From contig NC_088169.1 in NCBI RefSeq assembly GCF_028769735.1, positions 44,979,229 through 45,043,228 of the forward strand: a stretch of DNA of 64,000 nucleotides, read 5' to 3'. Of the stretch, positions 37,401 to 51,260 are shown one piece after another; within the stretch, counting starts at the first letter, position 1, and every line of letters begins with the position of its first letter. The notes below the pieces were generated by a model. That model was not told the origin of the DNA. It made no database searches and was given only the letters and a program-made list of their open reading frames with translations. Source of the DNA: Zonotrichia leucophrys gambelii. Its lineage: Eukaryota > Chordata > Aves > Passeriformes > Passerellidae. The translations under genes and the position numbers were made by a program.

Positions 37401-38081
37401 ATTTCTGGAAGTTAAATTTTTCAGAGCATGCAAATATAAATATGAGCAATATATTAACTATTTGCTATAAATATGCTCTTTTATTATACTTTCTATTTTA
37501 CAATAGCCCATTTAAAACATTCTATTAAAAACACTGCTTGGCCTTTTCTGAGTATGGTGTTTTAAAGATTTATTAAAACAAATCTTAAAGGATTATTTAA
37601 TTATTAATTATATAAATTATTTTGAACTCTCAAAAACATAATGCATTGGTAAAAAAAATCCATTGCTATAGGTTGCAATTATGAGATGACTGTGCACGAA
37701 AATGTGTATTTTATAATCCTTTATAATTTTATAATTACTCCGGTATATTAATTAAATTTTAGATTATAAAGCAGGGTATTCTGTAAGATAGCATTCAGCT
37801 GTTTCTAGCAGTCTAGATAAACCATTTATTTATGACAGATTTTGTCAGGTTTGTTTTGGTTTTTTGTTTGTTTTCAAGATTGGTGATACATGTTCAAATT
37901 TTGAGGTTTTTGACAAACACTTTAGTAAAACTAGATCAGTTGAATGGCTTTCTTTTTATTTTAGTCAAACTCATGTTTTGTTTGTCAGGAAGACTTTTAT
38001 TTAGGAAATTCTAAAAGATATTTGAAAAATAGTACTTTCCCAGGAAATTGATGTGGGTTTATTTTTATATTGAGCATGTCC

Positions 38082-38114
38082 AGAAAAAAAAAAAAAAAAA
38101 GAAGAAAAAAAAGA
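38082..38114. repeat. Poly(A) tract with GAAG interruptions
   Basis: About 19 A, then GAAGAAAAAAAAGAGG. No recognisable retroposon body precedes it on the plus strand. Confidence 0.8.
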
Positions 38115-38279
38115 GGTATATTCACCTCACTTTCTAATACAAAGCTGGTATTTCCTATAATGGTTACAGATATGCCAATGAAAACGTTTAATGGAAATTG
38201 ATGAAAAGTATTGTAGCACCCAGTAAAGTCTTACAAAATATTTATTAGTGAAGAAATACAATACAAAAGATTTTAAAGG

Positions 38280-38350
38280 TCAGATCCTACAATGCTTTGC
38301 TGAGCAAGGTGGAAGTCAGAAAAAAATGCAGAATCTGACACTAGCTAATT
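38280..38350 (+). repeat. Possible fragment of the same old amniote repeat
   Basis: CAGATCCTACAATGCTTTGC, TGAGCAAGGTGGAAGTCAG resembles the 'CAGATCCTGCAATGCTTA' motif of the set seen at 37331. It is short and uncertain. Confidence 0.3.
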
Positions 38351-40759
38351 TATTTCTGCAATGAGATGGATGTGTGAGCTCTGTATTGCATCAGCCATTT
38401 AGGTCCAGATACTTAACAGCATAGAAATCAATCATAAATTTTCTTTTTAGTAACTGTCATCTAGCCCTTTACTTATTTTATATACATGTATTAAATAATT
38501 TAAAGTTTTCAGAAGACACTGAAAACTCCTTTGCTTAGCAAAAGTGCACAGCTTTCTTTGGGTGTTTGGCCTGCCTAAGGACTGCAAAAACAGGCCTTAG
38601 GGAAGATCTAACAGGAAACCTATTAAGTGACCATGAGATCACACACTAATCCTACCCTTAGGATAAAATCTAATCCTATCTTTTGACTGAAGTGCTAAAT
38701 TCCTCCTGGCCTGTCATCAGCACTTGCATAATTACTTCTTTCTTGGTTTTGTAAATGTCTAAGGATTGTGCAGTATCAAGCTTAATATATCAATAGCTCC
38801 AAGTCCAGGCACCAGATTCACATCCTTAACTATTTCATTGGCTTTTTTCTTACATGCATCAATGACTCATTCTTTGTGAAGATGGTTTAACCCCAAATTT
38901 AACTCATTATGTCAAAGTATTATACTGTAACGTATGATTATGACATAATGACTTAATTAGAAGTATTAAATATGTAATACTTTTATTGAAAACACATACA
39001 AAAGAAAACAAAACTAATTGGCTGTGAACTTCAGTGGTTCCTTTCCATATCTGTCTGTATCTTTCTGAAATTGTTCTGCTAATTTTTTTTAAGTTATGTC
39101 AAATTCTCATTGGAGATGATGTGAGATTTCTAGCCAGAAAGGTAAGTAAGAAAACATGGCACTTGTTCACTCCGCATAGATTTAGTAATTTGCATATTTC
39201 AAGGTTCTAACTGTTAGAAAAGTTTGTAAAATTCTGTGTTTCTAGTAGAAGATGACATTTAGATCTACTGATGAATTACATTCCAACAGTGCCTTCTTTC
39301 ATGTATTCAATACTTGGAAGCCACATATATGTAACAGACACATACAATATGCTCTTCTTTCTTTGGAAACCCCTTTTATGAAATACCTTATAAACTTCTT
39401 GTTCAGGGATGATCAAGGGTACACTCTAAATATTTTATGCAGGTACAGCATTCAGCTTTGGCTTTGTGGGTTTTGTTTAGTTTTGGGGCCTTTTTGGTGC
39501 CTGTTGTTTGGATTTTTTGTTGGGTTTTTTTAGCTTTTTTTTTGGTTGTTGTTTTAAGGAGGTAAATATATTATCCAAATGAGTGATAACAGAGAATTTC
39601 TGTCCGGTCATAAGGGCAAAGAAATCATCTTCTGTGATTTCGCTGGCAGATTCAGTAAATATTTACTGAATAAGACTAGAAGGATTCAGTAAGAACAGAT
39701 TTGAATTTATTTAGCCCTGTAGCCTCAAACCTTTTTTTTTTTTGAATGTTCAGCATGTGCATTCATCAGATTCAGAGACTTCAGAAGCTACATATTCTAC
39801 TAGATAATTTCTGATGGTTAGTTATTCTTTGAGCTGCTTATTTTTCAGTCCCATCTGAAAGTCTATAACTAGAGACATACAAAACAGTCCAAGAGCTATT
39901 TTTCCCTCTTTGTGAAATACCAATAATATTTAAAATGTTAAATAATATAATTATTTTCTCATTCATCAATATAAATGATTGAGAAAAAAGTGCTAAATGA
40001 AAAACAATTCAAGCATTTTCATAGTATTACGAATACCTGCATTAGTTCTCATGTTTTGCGGGGTTTTTTTTGGATCTATGTATGCTCTTTAATGTTTTTG
40101 TAGCTGAAAAAAAATTGTATGAAAGGTCCCTATATTAAAAATAAATAAAAATATCAGAATATGTGGTATAATGCTTAATTTCAACTAGAATTTCAGGTAT
40201 ACAAACAACAAATCCTGTCCTCCACATATCACAGCAATCAGCTCAATATATAAATTGAACAAACATGGAAACATTCAGAAAATACTGATAGTAATATCAG
40301 GCTTTCTCAGGTAGAAATTAAAAACTAATCAGGAAAAAGATAAAATAACTGTAGAAGATTACTCATATGATTATGTTATATTTTTCTGATTTTTTAAATT
40401 ATTGCACCAAATCCATGAACATCTGAGCTCCCAAATATGTGTACGCAATATATTAATAATGAAAGCAATATCAGTGATTAGATTTACTGGAACTAATGTT
40501 CAGATCTTCAGAAAAAAACCAGAAAAATCTGTTTGGCTGAAGACTCAAACAGAAATCTTTACCAAATTCAGTATTATTAACACTAACATTAATTTGGACC
40601 ATGTACCCCTTTAAAATCATATTTTCTTTTTCAAATTTGCAATCTGTATATGATAATATTCACTTCCTGTCTTAAACCACTGGGAGTATTGCTGTGTAAG
40701 TTGAACAGTTACACATTTCAGTGGCAGAAGTGATGTTTGAATGCAGCTTTTATTAGCTT

Positions 40760-40850
40760 CCTAAGTGCCCAGTGCTGTTCCCATTGGCAGTGCTCCCATT
40801 GACTTCAATCAGGGCAGGAACGGGCCCTAATTCTGTAAGGCACTTTAGGA
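40760..40850 (+). repeat. Possible fragment of the old 'CCCATTGACTTCAAT' repeat
   Basis: GTGCTCCCATTGACTTCAAT, CAGGGCAGGAACGGGCCCTA carries the diagnostic CCCATTGACTTCAAT and GGGCCC motifs of an ancient amniote repeat. Confidence 0.45.
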
Positions 40851-43800
40851 TCCTTTGGGAAGAAAGGTGTTAGAAGAATACAAGCCAAAATTATCAAATA
40901 GTTGTCAACAAAGTACTGTCACAAATATCTCCCATGTTCACAGAACATCATATTTTAATTTCATGTTTCAGTTTACTGTAGCAATTTTTATTCTGCTACT
41001 GGATTATTATTTGTCCAGGCTCTGGAACACCTTGTGACACCATCATTTCCAAATGTGACATGAGAATTTTGATGTCTGTGTAATGGGGAAAAAAAAAGAA
41101 AAGCTAACAAAAGCGATTAGTCTAAGATTAGATAAAATAAGATAGACCAAAATACCTGTCTCTCCTCTGACTGTGCTGTCCTAACTACAGCTAAAACATC
41201 CTTTCTATATAAGAATCTGACATCAAGGGTTGAAAGGCTGTATGTATCTAAAAGGATGCTTACAAGTTTCAGTTTTAGCAATATGCTCAATATTAAATAC
41301 TCTATGTTCTGTATGTTATTATTTTGCATCTCTTCATTTAGACAGTTAAATTGAAATCTTTGATTTAATGTCTGGTAACAAAAAATACTCGTTTTAAGAG
41401 TCTCTGCCCTGAGAATAATTGCTTTCTTCTCAGTATTAATAAACAATTTTGACAATATAAATCTTTTCAATATGTAAAATGCAGAGATAAATATAAATTT
41501 ATCATATTCTCAAATCATGAACTCACTAAAATGAGGTCCTTTTTAATCACTGTGGTCATTCAACTTGTTTTAACACGGAGAGGTCCAAGGCCTCTTAGTA
41601 ATTATTCATTCACCTCCTAAAAACCCTGTGAGTCCCAAAAATAGATATGACCTGATTTTTTCTGAGCTAAATGAAAACAACAACAACAATAAAAACAACT
41701 ATTCCTACTGATGTGTTTGAATGACAGCTATTTAACATCTCTATAATTCATTCAAATCCTTCAATCTCTATTAAAATTTTAAAAAACCCACCCTGTTTTA
41801 GAGGACAAGACAAAATGAAGACATCCAGAACCTATAGATACTTATATTCTATATATAGATTGACAGTTCAAATGTCTGATAAAATAAAAAAAATCATTAA
41901 CCCTCCTAGTACCCTTCTGCCATTAGGCTTAAGCATTATTATCAGCAACCTTTTCAAGCCAGCAACATTCAACTGAAAGCAAAAAGCAAGCATTTCAGAA
42001 ACCGAACTAGTTTTAGCTTTGAAGGTCCTCAGGCCTTTTCAAACATATAAAAATGCTCTGTGATACACACACCTAATTGTGCATTTTCTACACGAGTAAA
42101 TCCAGAAAAGACCTTTTCATAGGAAGAAAATGCTTTTGTAACAGTAACCATAATCCTAACATGTTCAGAAACACTTCTTTCTCCATTAGACAAACCAGAA
42201 CTCAGATTAAGCATTGGCATAAGTTTGTGTGTGTCAGACATATATTCAAGTTCCAAATTTCAAACACAAAGGTATGTAACCAAAAATTTCTGACAGAACC
42301 CAGTGGGACAACTCACATAAATAAAATTTTCATATGTGGAAGTAGTCAGAGAATCAAAATTTACTTTGGAAAATTTGTCTTCGTTGCTGGGTTAAATGAT
42401 TTTGTTTGGGTTGTGAAGTAATACTGAGTTTTGATTAAGTGATTTGTGAGGCCTTACATTGACACACAGCTCGGAGATAAGACAAACATAAAATAAAACA
42501 GTTTCACAAAGTAACTGTGAAGTTACATAGTATTGATCAGACCAAAGATGGGAATTTTTTGGTATTTCACCATAGATGATTATATAGAGCTGTAAGTAAT
42601 TCTCAAACTTTTAAGCAGCAAATGGGGCAAAAATAATACATAATTTAACATTAAAGAAAAATAAATCTGAGTTATTTGGACAATTGCTCATAAAATAAAG
42701 ATAGACTGATGTGATAGGAGTTTTCTTCCTCCAAAATTAAAGCTCTGATCCTAACTAAATCTAACAAAAACTTCTTAGTAATCCAAGAAGTCTTAAGAAA
42801 TATTTAATTACAGATAACACGTGGTATATAAAATATACTGAAAATTATAGAACACATTCATTGTATAAAATTATGCATGGATAAAAAAATATTACCCATC
42901 ATAAACACATTCAATTATATCTCTAAAAACTGGTGAATTTTGAATTATTATCTTAACTACTTCTCATATTTTAGAAAAAACTTTTTGCAATAGAGTAGTA
43001 ACTTTATTCTTTAGGAAAAAGTATTCTTAAGGAAGAATTAATGGATGTGTTAGTACAATATGCATTAGTAGACTCTTACCATTAAAAATTTATTAAGTAA
43101 TATATTGCACGATAAAACTAATAGATTCTACTGTTCAACATGATAATATGGCACATTGCCACTTACTTGTTGGAAGTTATTACTTGTCAGGCCAAAAAGT
43201 TAAAAATAAACATTTCAAACCAATCAGAAATTGTCAATAAGAAGATGAAGTTCACTTTATGACTTAAATTACTCTGCTGGAAAGCTTCATTATATAAGCA
43301 CTGCGTAATTACAGGACAAATCCTGTCTTTGAGATAAGGTGCATTTAAAAAAATTAACTGAAAACAAGGAAACAAAAAAATCCCTAAACAAACAAACAAA
43401 AATCTGAACAGGGTGGTGACGCAGACACACACATACATATAAATGCATGTTTATACAGGCATGTATTTGTGTTACAACTTTACACTAATGATGCTATAGG
43501 TAGATTTTTTTTTCAAAATTCCTACCTAAAACATAATTTTCTTTGACTTCCATGAGAATTTTGCTTAAGGTGTTACACCTGCAACAAAAAAAAGCTACAA
43601 AACCAAACAGACTTCATCACTGCCTCACAATGTAAGAATGGAGAGAGGAGAAACGTAGACCATGTGATTCTCCTTAGAAAATCAATAGCTATTTAGAAGA
43701 GTACAATATTTTTCTTTAAAAGAAATAAACACACTGAAGAACAATAGCTTAGATCCCTTTGCACACAACCGAGCTCTGTACTTAAAATAAAAAGCAGCTT

Positions 43801-45510
43801 TCAAAGCAAAGGCAGGCAGTTTGATTCAGTAATGTGTAGGGAAAAAAGAATGACAGGGAAACATAAAACTAAAATAAAAAATAAGCAACTGTTACCGCTC
43901 TTTCAAAGAGTTAGAATGTTAACCTTAATGTTATAAACTTGAAGAACCCATCAATATACAATATTTAAAATAATTTGCACCACCAGCATTGACTACATTG
44001 CACGATATGTTTGGATGGATGTAAGGCAAAAAAATCCACCCTTAAAATGGTGGATTTAATTATTTTTTTAATCATTTAATCACTATAAAAATGAAACAAC
44101 CTTAAGAAACAGCCAAGGCTGTTACTGATAGAGATGATCTAACCAGCTGAGATTTGAAACACCTTTGTAGCAGGGATTTCTTCTGCATGGTAGGCTAATA
44201 AACAGTTTCTAACAGGAAAAGAAAAAACATACAGTGTAAAGACATTACATGATTCCCAAAAAGTAAAACCAATGGAAGAATTTTCATTCACTTCAAAACC
44301 ATCAAATATACTGATTAGGCAATTTTTCCTTTGATGCACTTTTCATCATCACTAAAAGAAGATATTTGTAGTTGGGAATAAATGATTCAGCATAATATTA
44401 ATTCTTTGAAAGTGGTTCAAGTTCTTTGATGTTAGTGTAGGCATTTCTTACAAATTTGAAAACAGAAAAATGTACATATTCTCGAATTTTGAGCTTAATG
44501 TGAAGAATATTGTAATCTAGACATTTGGTTTGTTATAAATTACCAGATGCCATCTAACAAGATGTGCAGCGCTGTACACAACTACAAATAAACTCATGTA
44601 ACCACATCACTACATCACTTATAGAGTTGTATGTATGGCTTCCAATAAAAATATGAGAAAACTACTTAAAAGTGGACAATTAATAAATATTAGATAAACT
44701 TAATGACATATTCAATTCAACTTAGCAAACTGCCAACCTGAAAATGCTTTTAAACTGTTTAATTTTCCATATTTTAAAAATGAATTTACAATGATAAAGT
44801 TGTATCAGGGCTGAAGAGTACCAATGCTGAGAACATCCCTGTTATAATTTTCAGCAACTGCCAGTGGGACTAACAGCTTTAGTGTAGTTGTAACTAAAAG
44901 ACTGATTGGCTCACCTAAGTTCAGCACTTAGAAAGTGAACAAATCTTTGTCATTACTTGTAATAATTATTTGCATAATTAAATACCATTATGAATGCTGT
45001 ATTTTAAAACTAAATTCAGATATCCAAAAGAAAGACCTTTCTAAAAACTCTTGCCTTTGTCAAAAATATATGTGTTATGTGTCTATTTATCCATTTGGCT
45101 GGACATATTAATTGCTATAGTAGTAAAGCTACAGAAAGTCAATTTCAGGGCAGTTTTACCATGTGATATTATGCCAAATGTAAAAGGTAGAGGCTTAAAA
45201 TACTGGTATATTAATGCCCCACAATGCATATTCAGACACTTGAAAACAGGATTTGAGCCGAAACTTTTGTTCCTAGCAACTGCAACCCAAAATTTGTATT
45301 ACTGTATTAGAAAAGTTGAAGCATTGTATGTCTGGACTGATTTTCTGGTGATTACATGGATACAGCATTTATCTTCTCCATATGCTCTGTGAAGAACTTT
45401 CCTTTCATTCCAAGCCTAAAAGCTCTCACTACTTACATGGAAATATTCTTACATCACAGTAAAGACAATTTTAATTAAAGAAATAAAGGTAGATATAAGT
45501 GTAGATGTAC

Positions 45511-45593
45511 ATATATATGTATATACGCATACTTATATATATATATGTACACATACACTCTGATATACATATATATATATACACATATATGTT
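45511..45593. repeat. AT/ATAC dinucleotide stretch
   Basis: Alternating TATATATG, TACACATA and ATATATAT units; imperfect. Confidence 0.9.
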
Positions 45594-48200
45594 GTTTTTT
45601 TAAAGTACAGATGGTAAAAAAATACAAATATTTAAAATAATACAAATATTTAAAATAATAACCTAGATGGCAATTAAACACTGTTATCAGAAATTCATAA
45701 ATCAGACTAGACTTTTACCTTTCAAGTTTGAAAAATTTAACTCAGCGCTTTTGCTCTAAGCATTTTTGAATAAAGTTGATATGAAGTCTGACAAAAGCAA
45801 TCTCATACCTTTTCCTCTTCCTCAAATATGAACATAAACTTTTTGCCACAGAAATGGTACAAAATTACAAAACCTGTTAATAATCTTATGTTCAAAAAAT
45901 CAGATATACTGTTGAAATCATGAGAAAAAAATATTTTATTACATTAAATATTGAACTACACAATTATTATTTCAACCTTTTATCTTATCCCAGTCTGGAC
46001 ATTTTTGGAAGATCACCCAGAACCATGTCTTGATATACAAATAGTAATCTTGCGTCCAGCCAGGAAAAAAAAATCATTTATGTTTGACATGGTCGAAAGT
46101 TTTCTGCAAAATTTAAAAATACTGTAAATATAAGTTTGCAAAATTGCAGCAAAAGTAGCTGCATCTTCCATGGCAGAAACACCACAAAGGGAACAATTTT
46201 TATCAATAGGTATTTAATCTAATTCCAGGTTTTGGGACCAAGTCCACAGAATTAAATAGAGGTATATTGTCTGTTCATGTGGTTCTTCATTCTGAAGAGC
46301 CACATGTTTATCTGTGGATGTAAACTGTACTTCCCATGTAATCAGGACAATATGAGTCCAAGATAAAGTTTACAGTGCCATACCACTGAACACATCAGTG
46401 TTAGTTAATTTGTCAGCAGATTGGAAATAGATGCGATTCATTTTAGAGATACATAGCAGAACTACTAATGTTTGTAATTACTGTATTCAAATTTTTACTG
46501 TACAAAACAAAAATACTAAGAGAATGGCTTATTTCAATGACAAAAAGCCAGACTTACAAGAGCAAGGTAAATATTTTGCAAGTTCTTCAAGTTAATGGAA
46601 TCCAGTTGTGTACTTACACAACTAGAAGCAAAATGTGGTCCATTAGCTGTAAGTTAAATAGTTAATTTGATAACCATTTAATTACAAACTTCATTACACT
46701 TTATTTCTTTGTATATTCAATTAACTAGATGCCTCTTGTTCCTAGGACCTAAATATGCCTTTTTCTCTGCCCCATCTCTGTTCTGTTCAGTTTTAAGAAT
46801 AAACAATTATTCTAAAGTGTAACAGTGCTTAGCATTTCTGGAGTATCATCATACTGCTAGAAATTCTGAAATGTAGCTGAATAATGAACAGGAAAAAAAT
46901 AAATTGCAAAAACTTGTAATATTAGGATACTATTTATACATCAATGGAAAAAAACCACAAATATGTAAGACAGTATTGCTGGACTGTAAGGAGATCTGTG
47001 TGCTCTCTTTTCAGCAAAACACATTGCAAAGCTTCTTAGAAGGGTTGGGAAAAACAAATAGTGTGGCTGCCCCATTCAGATTGCTGCTATCCTGCCCACT
47101 TCTCTCACAGGAACGCCTCACTCATCTCCTCCTCCATCCTCTTGTCATTCCTTAGCTTGAGGTCCTGCATTTTCCAGGGTAAGTGGATGCTGCAGAATAG
47201 AGGTGCAAGTTCCCTACAATCAAATAATCAATCGAAATGTGATGACTGTTTGAAGGCTGACAGCTATGGCATTGTGTCTGCCATTCACTTCCTCTTCTCT
47301 CCCCGTTTTTCTTGTTTAATGCCAGTAGTGCCAATAGCATTCTCAGTTCTGCATAAGACAGCAAAAGATTTCAGCCTCCTTCCCTGGTTTGGAGACGCTG
47401 TAATTCAGTATGCCACTCTGTAACCTAATGAAAGGCTATTCAGGTTCCCTGGAGACACGGAGCAATATAAAGAACCTGCCCTCTAAAAATGAAGGAGTTC
47501 TTGTTTACCCTGTCCTTCAGGATGTAGTGCCTTAATGGACTCGGCCCCCTGAGAGGGAACCATATGCATTAAACAGACTCTTAAGTTTCTGTAAGAAACA
47601 ACATGCTGGTCAGACATTTTAGCTCCAGCTAAACAGAGATCTAAACAACCTACAAAACCAGGACTTTGCCTTCATTTTTTCTAACAACCACAATTACCTA
47701 TTCTTGCCTTTCCAGATATATCTTCTACATTGTGTTTATCATAAGCTCATTTTTATGCTCTTTAAACATTTTTAAAAATTACTTTAATAACTAAAAAATA
47801 ACTAAATTTTTATGTGATATGAGAAAAGGTACCACTGCATCTGAATTCCTCTAAGAAATACCTAAAGCTTTATAAAAAAGTTAAAACATAGGAAAATATT
47901 AAGAAATTAAATATTACAGTAGGCAGAATCAACTGAAGATGTTTTCACAACCTTAAGTGACCATTAAAATACTGGATGGTAAAGATATACATATTAAAAA
48001 TAAAGGTGTGAGAATGTGGGCTCTAGAACTACTAAAGTGGAAGCTGCATTTTTGTCAGACTTTAAACTGATGAGAGGACTGACATAACATCTGGTGCTTC
48101 AAACAGTGTGTAGGAATGTCTAGAAATTCCAGGCTATATCTTCTGGGATTAACCACTTGAAATTCAGCTCATTTTGTTAAAGATGAGAGTAAAATATGAA

Positions 48201-48408
48201 AAAGGGAAGGGAAGGGAAGGGAAGGGAAGGGAAGGGAAGGGAAGGGAAGGGAAGGGAAGGGAAGGGAAGGGAAGGGAAGGGAGAAGGGAAGGAAGGGAGG
48301 GAAGGAAGGAAGGGAAGGGAAGGGAAGGGAAGGGAAGGGAAGGGAAGGGAAGGGAAGGGAAGGGAAGGGAAGGGAAGGGAAGGGAAGGGAAGGGAAGGGA
48401 AGGGAAGG
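48201..48408. repeat. (GGGAA)n purine microsatellite, about 208 bp
   Basis: A pure purine plus strand of AAGGG/GGGAA units is broken once near 48281-48311 by GGAAGGGA variants. Because the unit has no stops in several frames, it produces spurious ORFs on both strands (GKGRE-type and PFPSL-type repeats). It lies about 3.6 kb past the SLITRK5 stop. Confidence 0.97.
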
Positions 48409-50992
48409 TCTCACTCATGTTTTGCTTCCAGGAATTACATTGAGAAACCAGGATTATTTTCCTTTTTTTTTTTTTTTTTGCTTTTTGCTGTTGTTGTTGT
48501 TCATCACAGAATTTCATGCATTTAGGAACTTTTGAAGTAAAATGTGAGACCACATGAGTGATTCAGTAAGCTCAACATTACTTGTCAAAACACAAAAAAC
48601 AAAAAAAAAGAAAAAAAAAAGAGGGGAATATCACTTTAGCAACTGACCTAAACCAGTCTTATAACGAACATAAAATAATATTCAGAATTCTCGAAATAGG
48701 GTGGATTTTTCTTCAAACAAATTATTTTATCACTTATCCTCTTTTTGAATCAGAGGGACATCTCCCCTTGCCAATTTCTATTCCCATCTACTTTTTCTTA
48801 CAATAATTATCCACAGATGATATATCATTTTAGCCATTGAGTGGCAACCCCTACTTCCACTGAAGTCCTCATTCACAAATAGCCCTTTCAGATATGTCTC
48901 AGGATGATTACTGACTAAAGAATATTATTTTTCATTCTGTATTATTTTTCAAGGATTTGTCTTCAGGAATGCACTTTATGTAGGCAATTGATGTAATTTA
49001 ATCTTTTTCTCCAGTAACACAAGTGATAACATGTTTTTTTTTCTGCTGAAGGTGAGTTGTCAAAAAGATTTAGATTAATTGTTCTGGTTGTAGAGTAGGC
49101 CATTAGAAAAATCCTTCATTAGCAGTTATCAAATGCACGTAGAACACATGAAGCAGCAGTAGTACCGACCTCAGAAATGGCAGTGTCAGGATGCAAACAC
49201 AAACAGAATGTCAAGGGATTTCTTTCAGCTATTTCTTACAAATCCAAGCAATTCCTGCTCATTTACTCATTTGCGGATGCTGCCTCTTTGTGGCAGAATG
49301 CCATGCAAAATGTACCTTTCACACTAAGGACCTCATCCTATGCTTGTACTGACACCTATGCAAACTCATAAACGTGACTTTAGAACCACACAGGAAAGAT
49401 ATATATACACACATGAACAGACACAATGTTTGCAGGAGCTTCTCCTTCAATCCTCTCTGAACTAGCCTTTCTCTGGCAAAGTCAGCGAGGCTGAAAATTT
49501 TCTTACTTATACCCATTTAACAACAGCATGCCTCTACTGAGCTTAAATGGAAGAAGAACCAGGCCACTGGTTTCAGCAATAGTTACAAAGACAGCAATTC
49601 AAAGTTAGGGCTCCAAAACTGCACCTCAGGCAGCCACACACACATCTCTCACTGGTGTCAATGGGAAGTCTGCAGGATGGAGAGCAGTGAACAGAATAGC
49701 TATTTGTTATGTCTCTTGTGACAAAAGAACACTCCTCAGCTCTGCATTTCAAACTGAAATAACACTCCACTTACTAAACTGTCCAAGCTAAATACAGTCA
49801 TGCTTGTTTTTTGATTTTTTTTTTTTGCTTTTGCTCGGTGTGGGTGGCATAGAGGGAAGAACACACGCCAAGAAAACATTTTTCTTGAATTCCAACAGAC
49901 CAGTTATACAGCTTTGTTTTTGTAGAAAGTGACAGATTGTACATGGGTAGGAAATTCAGAATAGAACAGAGCCCTTTAGCAATAAAAGATGTACTAGTGA
50001 GCAACCCTGGAAACAATATTAAATATAATAACCAAATGAAGAAAGAAAAGACATGTGAAATATCACTTACCCTGTTCCATATATTAAAGAACACCTCAGT
50101 AAGGAAATAAAATACAAATATAAACTATCCTGTTCAATATGTTGTTGAAACATATACCCCTGTGTTGCTTTCTGACCCATGTTATATATGCTGGTAATTA
50201 CCACATGTCATGTTACGAAAACAGAGAACACATTATGTTTTGTCTAGAACATTAGATCTTTCTGATGAGCCTTAATTGCTAGTAAAGAGAATCCAAGGTA
50301 CAAACAGATTATTTTGGCCAGAAATTTCAAAGTTCAGATACTCATTACTTCAGGATCTTACATTTGAAATATTTACCAAGTGTTTATTCAGAAACTATTA
50401 AAAAATCACATGTGCTGGGATACATATGAGACATCAGCTGTCCCATCTTACAGTGATGCTGTGTTTATGAATATCCTTGCCATTGCCTGCTGCCCAAAGG
50501 GGTAAAGACATTTCATAGAGATGTGTACAGTCCATCATTTGGTCTTTCAGGATGCCAGTAAACATGTGGATCTGTACAAGTGCAATTGTACTCGACTAAA
50601 CAATCATAAACTGGCTACAACAGTTGCAAAATCATTATATTTTGGTTAACTAATACAAAATTTTTAAAAAAAAGAAAAAAATGAAACCGACAAATCAAAA
50701 AATGAACCTTTTTTTACTGATAAAATGAATGCCTTCTACATGTCCCTCACTAGTTTGCCCAACCAGACTCCTGAGCAGGAGGTTGCTAAAAGACACATTT
50801 TTTCAATAGAGAAACATGATATTTTTCCTATTGTGATCAGATTTTATGTCTCCGATTGTCTGTTAAGATTTGGTCATAACTGGCATTATCTATAGAGATT
50901 TAAAAGGTTCTTCTGATACTACATCAGATTTGGGAAAAAAGCTCTCACTGTAGTGCAATACTTTAAAGCAATCCACAACCTTTGGACCCCAT

Positions 50993-51031
50993 CCTAAAAA
51001 AAAAAAAAAAAAGGAAAGAAAGAAAGAAACA
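50993..51031. repeat. Poly(A)/(GAAA)n tract in SLITRK5 3' region
   Basis: About 17 A followed by GGAAAGAAAGAAAGAAAC. On the SLITRK5 strand this is TTTC/poly(T). Confidence 0.85.
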
Positions 51032-51154
51032 CTCAAACATTCCAATATTTTTACTTGTAAGAAGAATTCTGCATCCTCTTTCCTAATTTTTTGGGCTTTT
51101 GACAAACTTTGCCCAATGAGTGAGTCTCCAGAACTACACGCATTGGTAAAGTTG

Positions 51155-51260
51155 TCCATGTGCTTAAGTGCCTGCAGGATGAAGGCCTAAGCTGGGACTT
51201 TTTTCACAAATAGAGATACTCAAGTGAGTTAAAAATTTGCAAGATTAGGCCCTAAAATAG
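51155..51260 (+). repeat. Possible fragment of the same old amniote repeat, in SLITRK5 3' region
   Basis: CATGTGCTTAAGTGCCTGCA, GGATGAAGGCCTAAGC and AAGATTAGGCCCTAAA resemble the motif CACGTGCTTAAGT, CTGGATCGGGGCC. It lies 0.8 kb past the SLITRK5 stop and so may be transcribed in its 3' UTR, antisense to this motif orientation. Confidence 0.4.

Larger units (their letters stand above)
29531..50382. other. Gene desert 3' of SLITRK5
   Basis: About 21 kb of AT-rich DNA with no coding exon, tRNA or rRNA seen. It contains the microsatellites and old repeat scraps listed separately. Patches of more balanced composition (for example 43740-43860 and 47430-47620) may be conserved regulatory DNA, which needs alignment to show. 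Confidence 0.55.

Noticed and set aside
48164..48553. ORFs of 81-129 codons over the GGGAA array
   Set aside because: Repetitive GKGRE or PFPSL peptides are a direct product of the pentanucleotide repeat.
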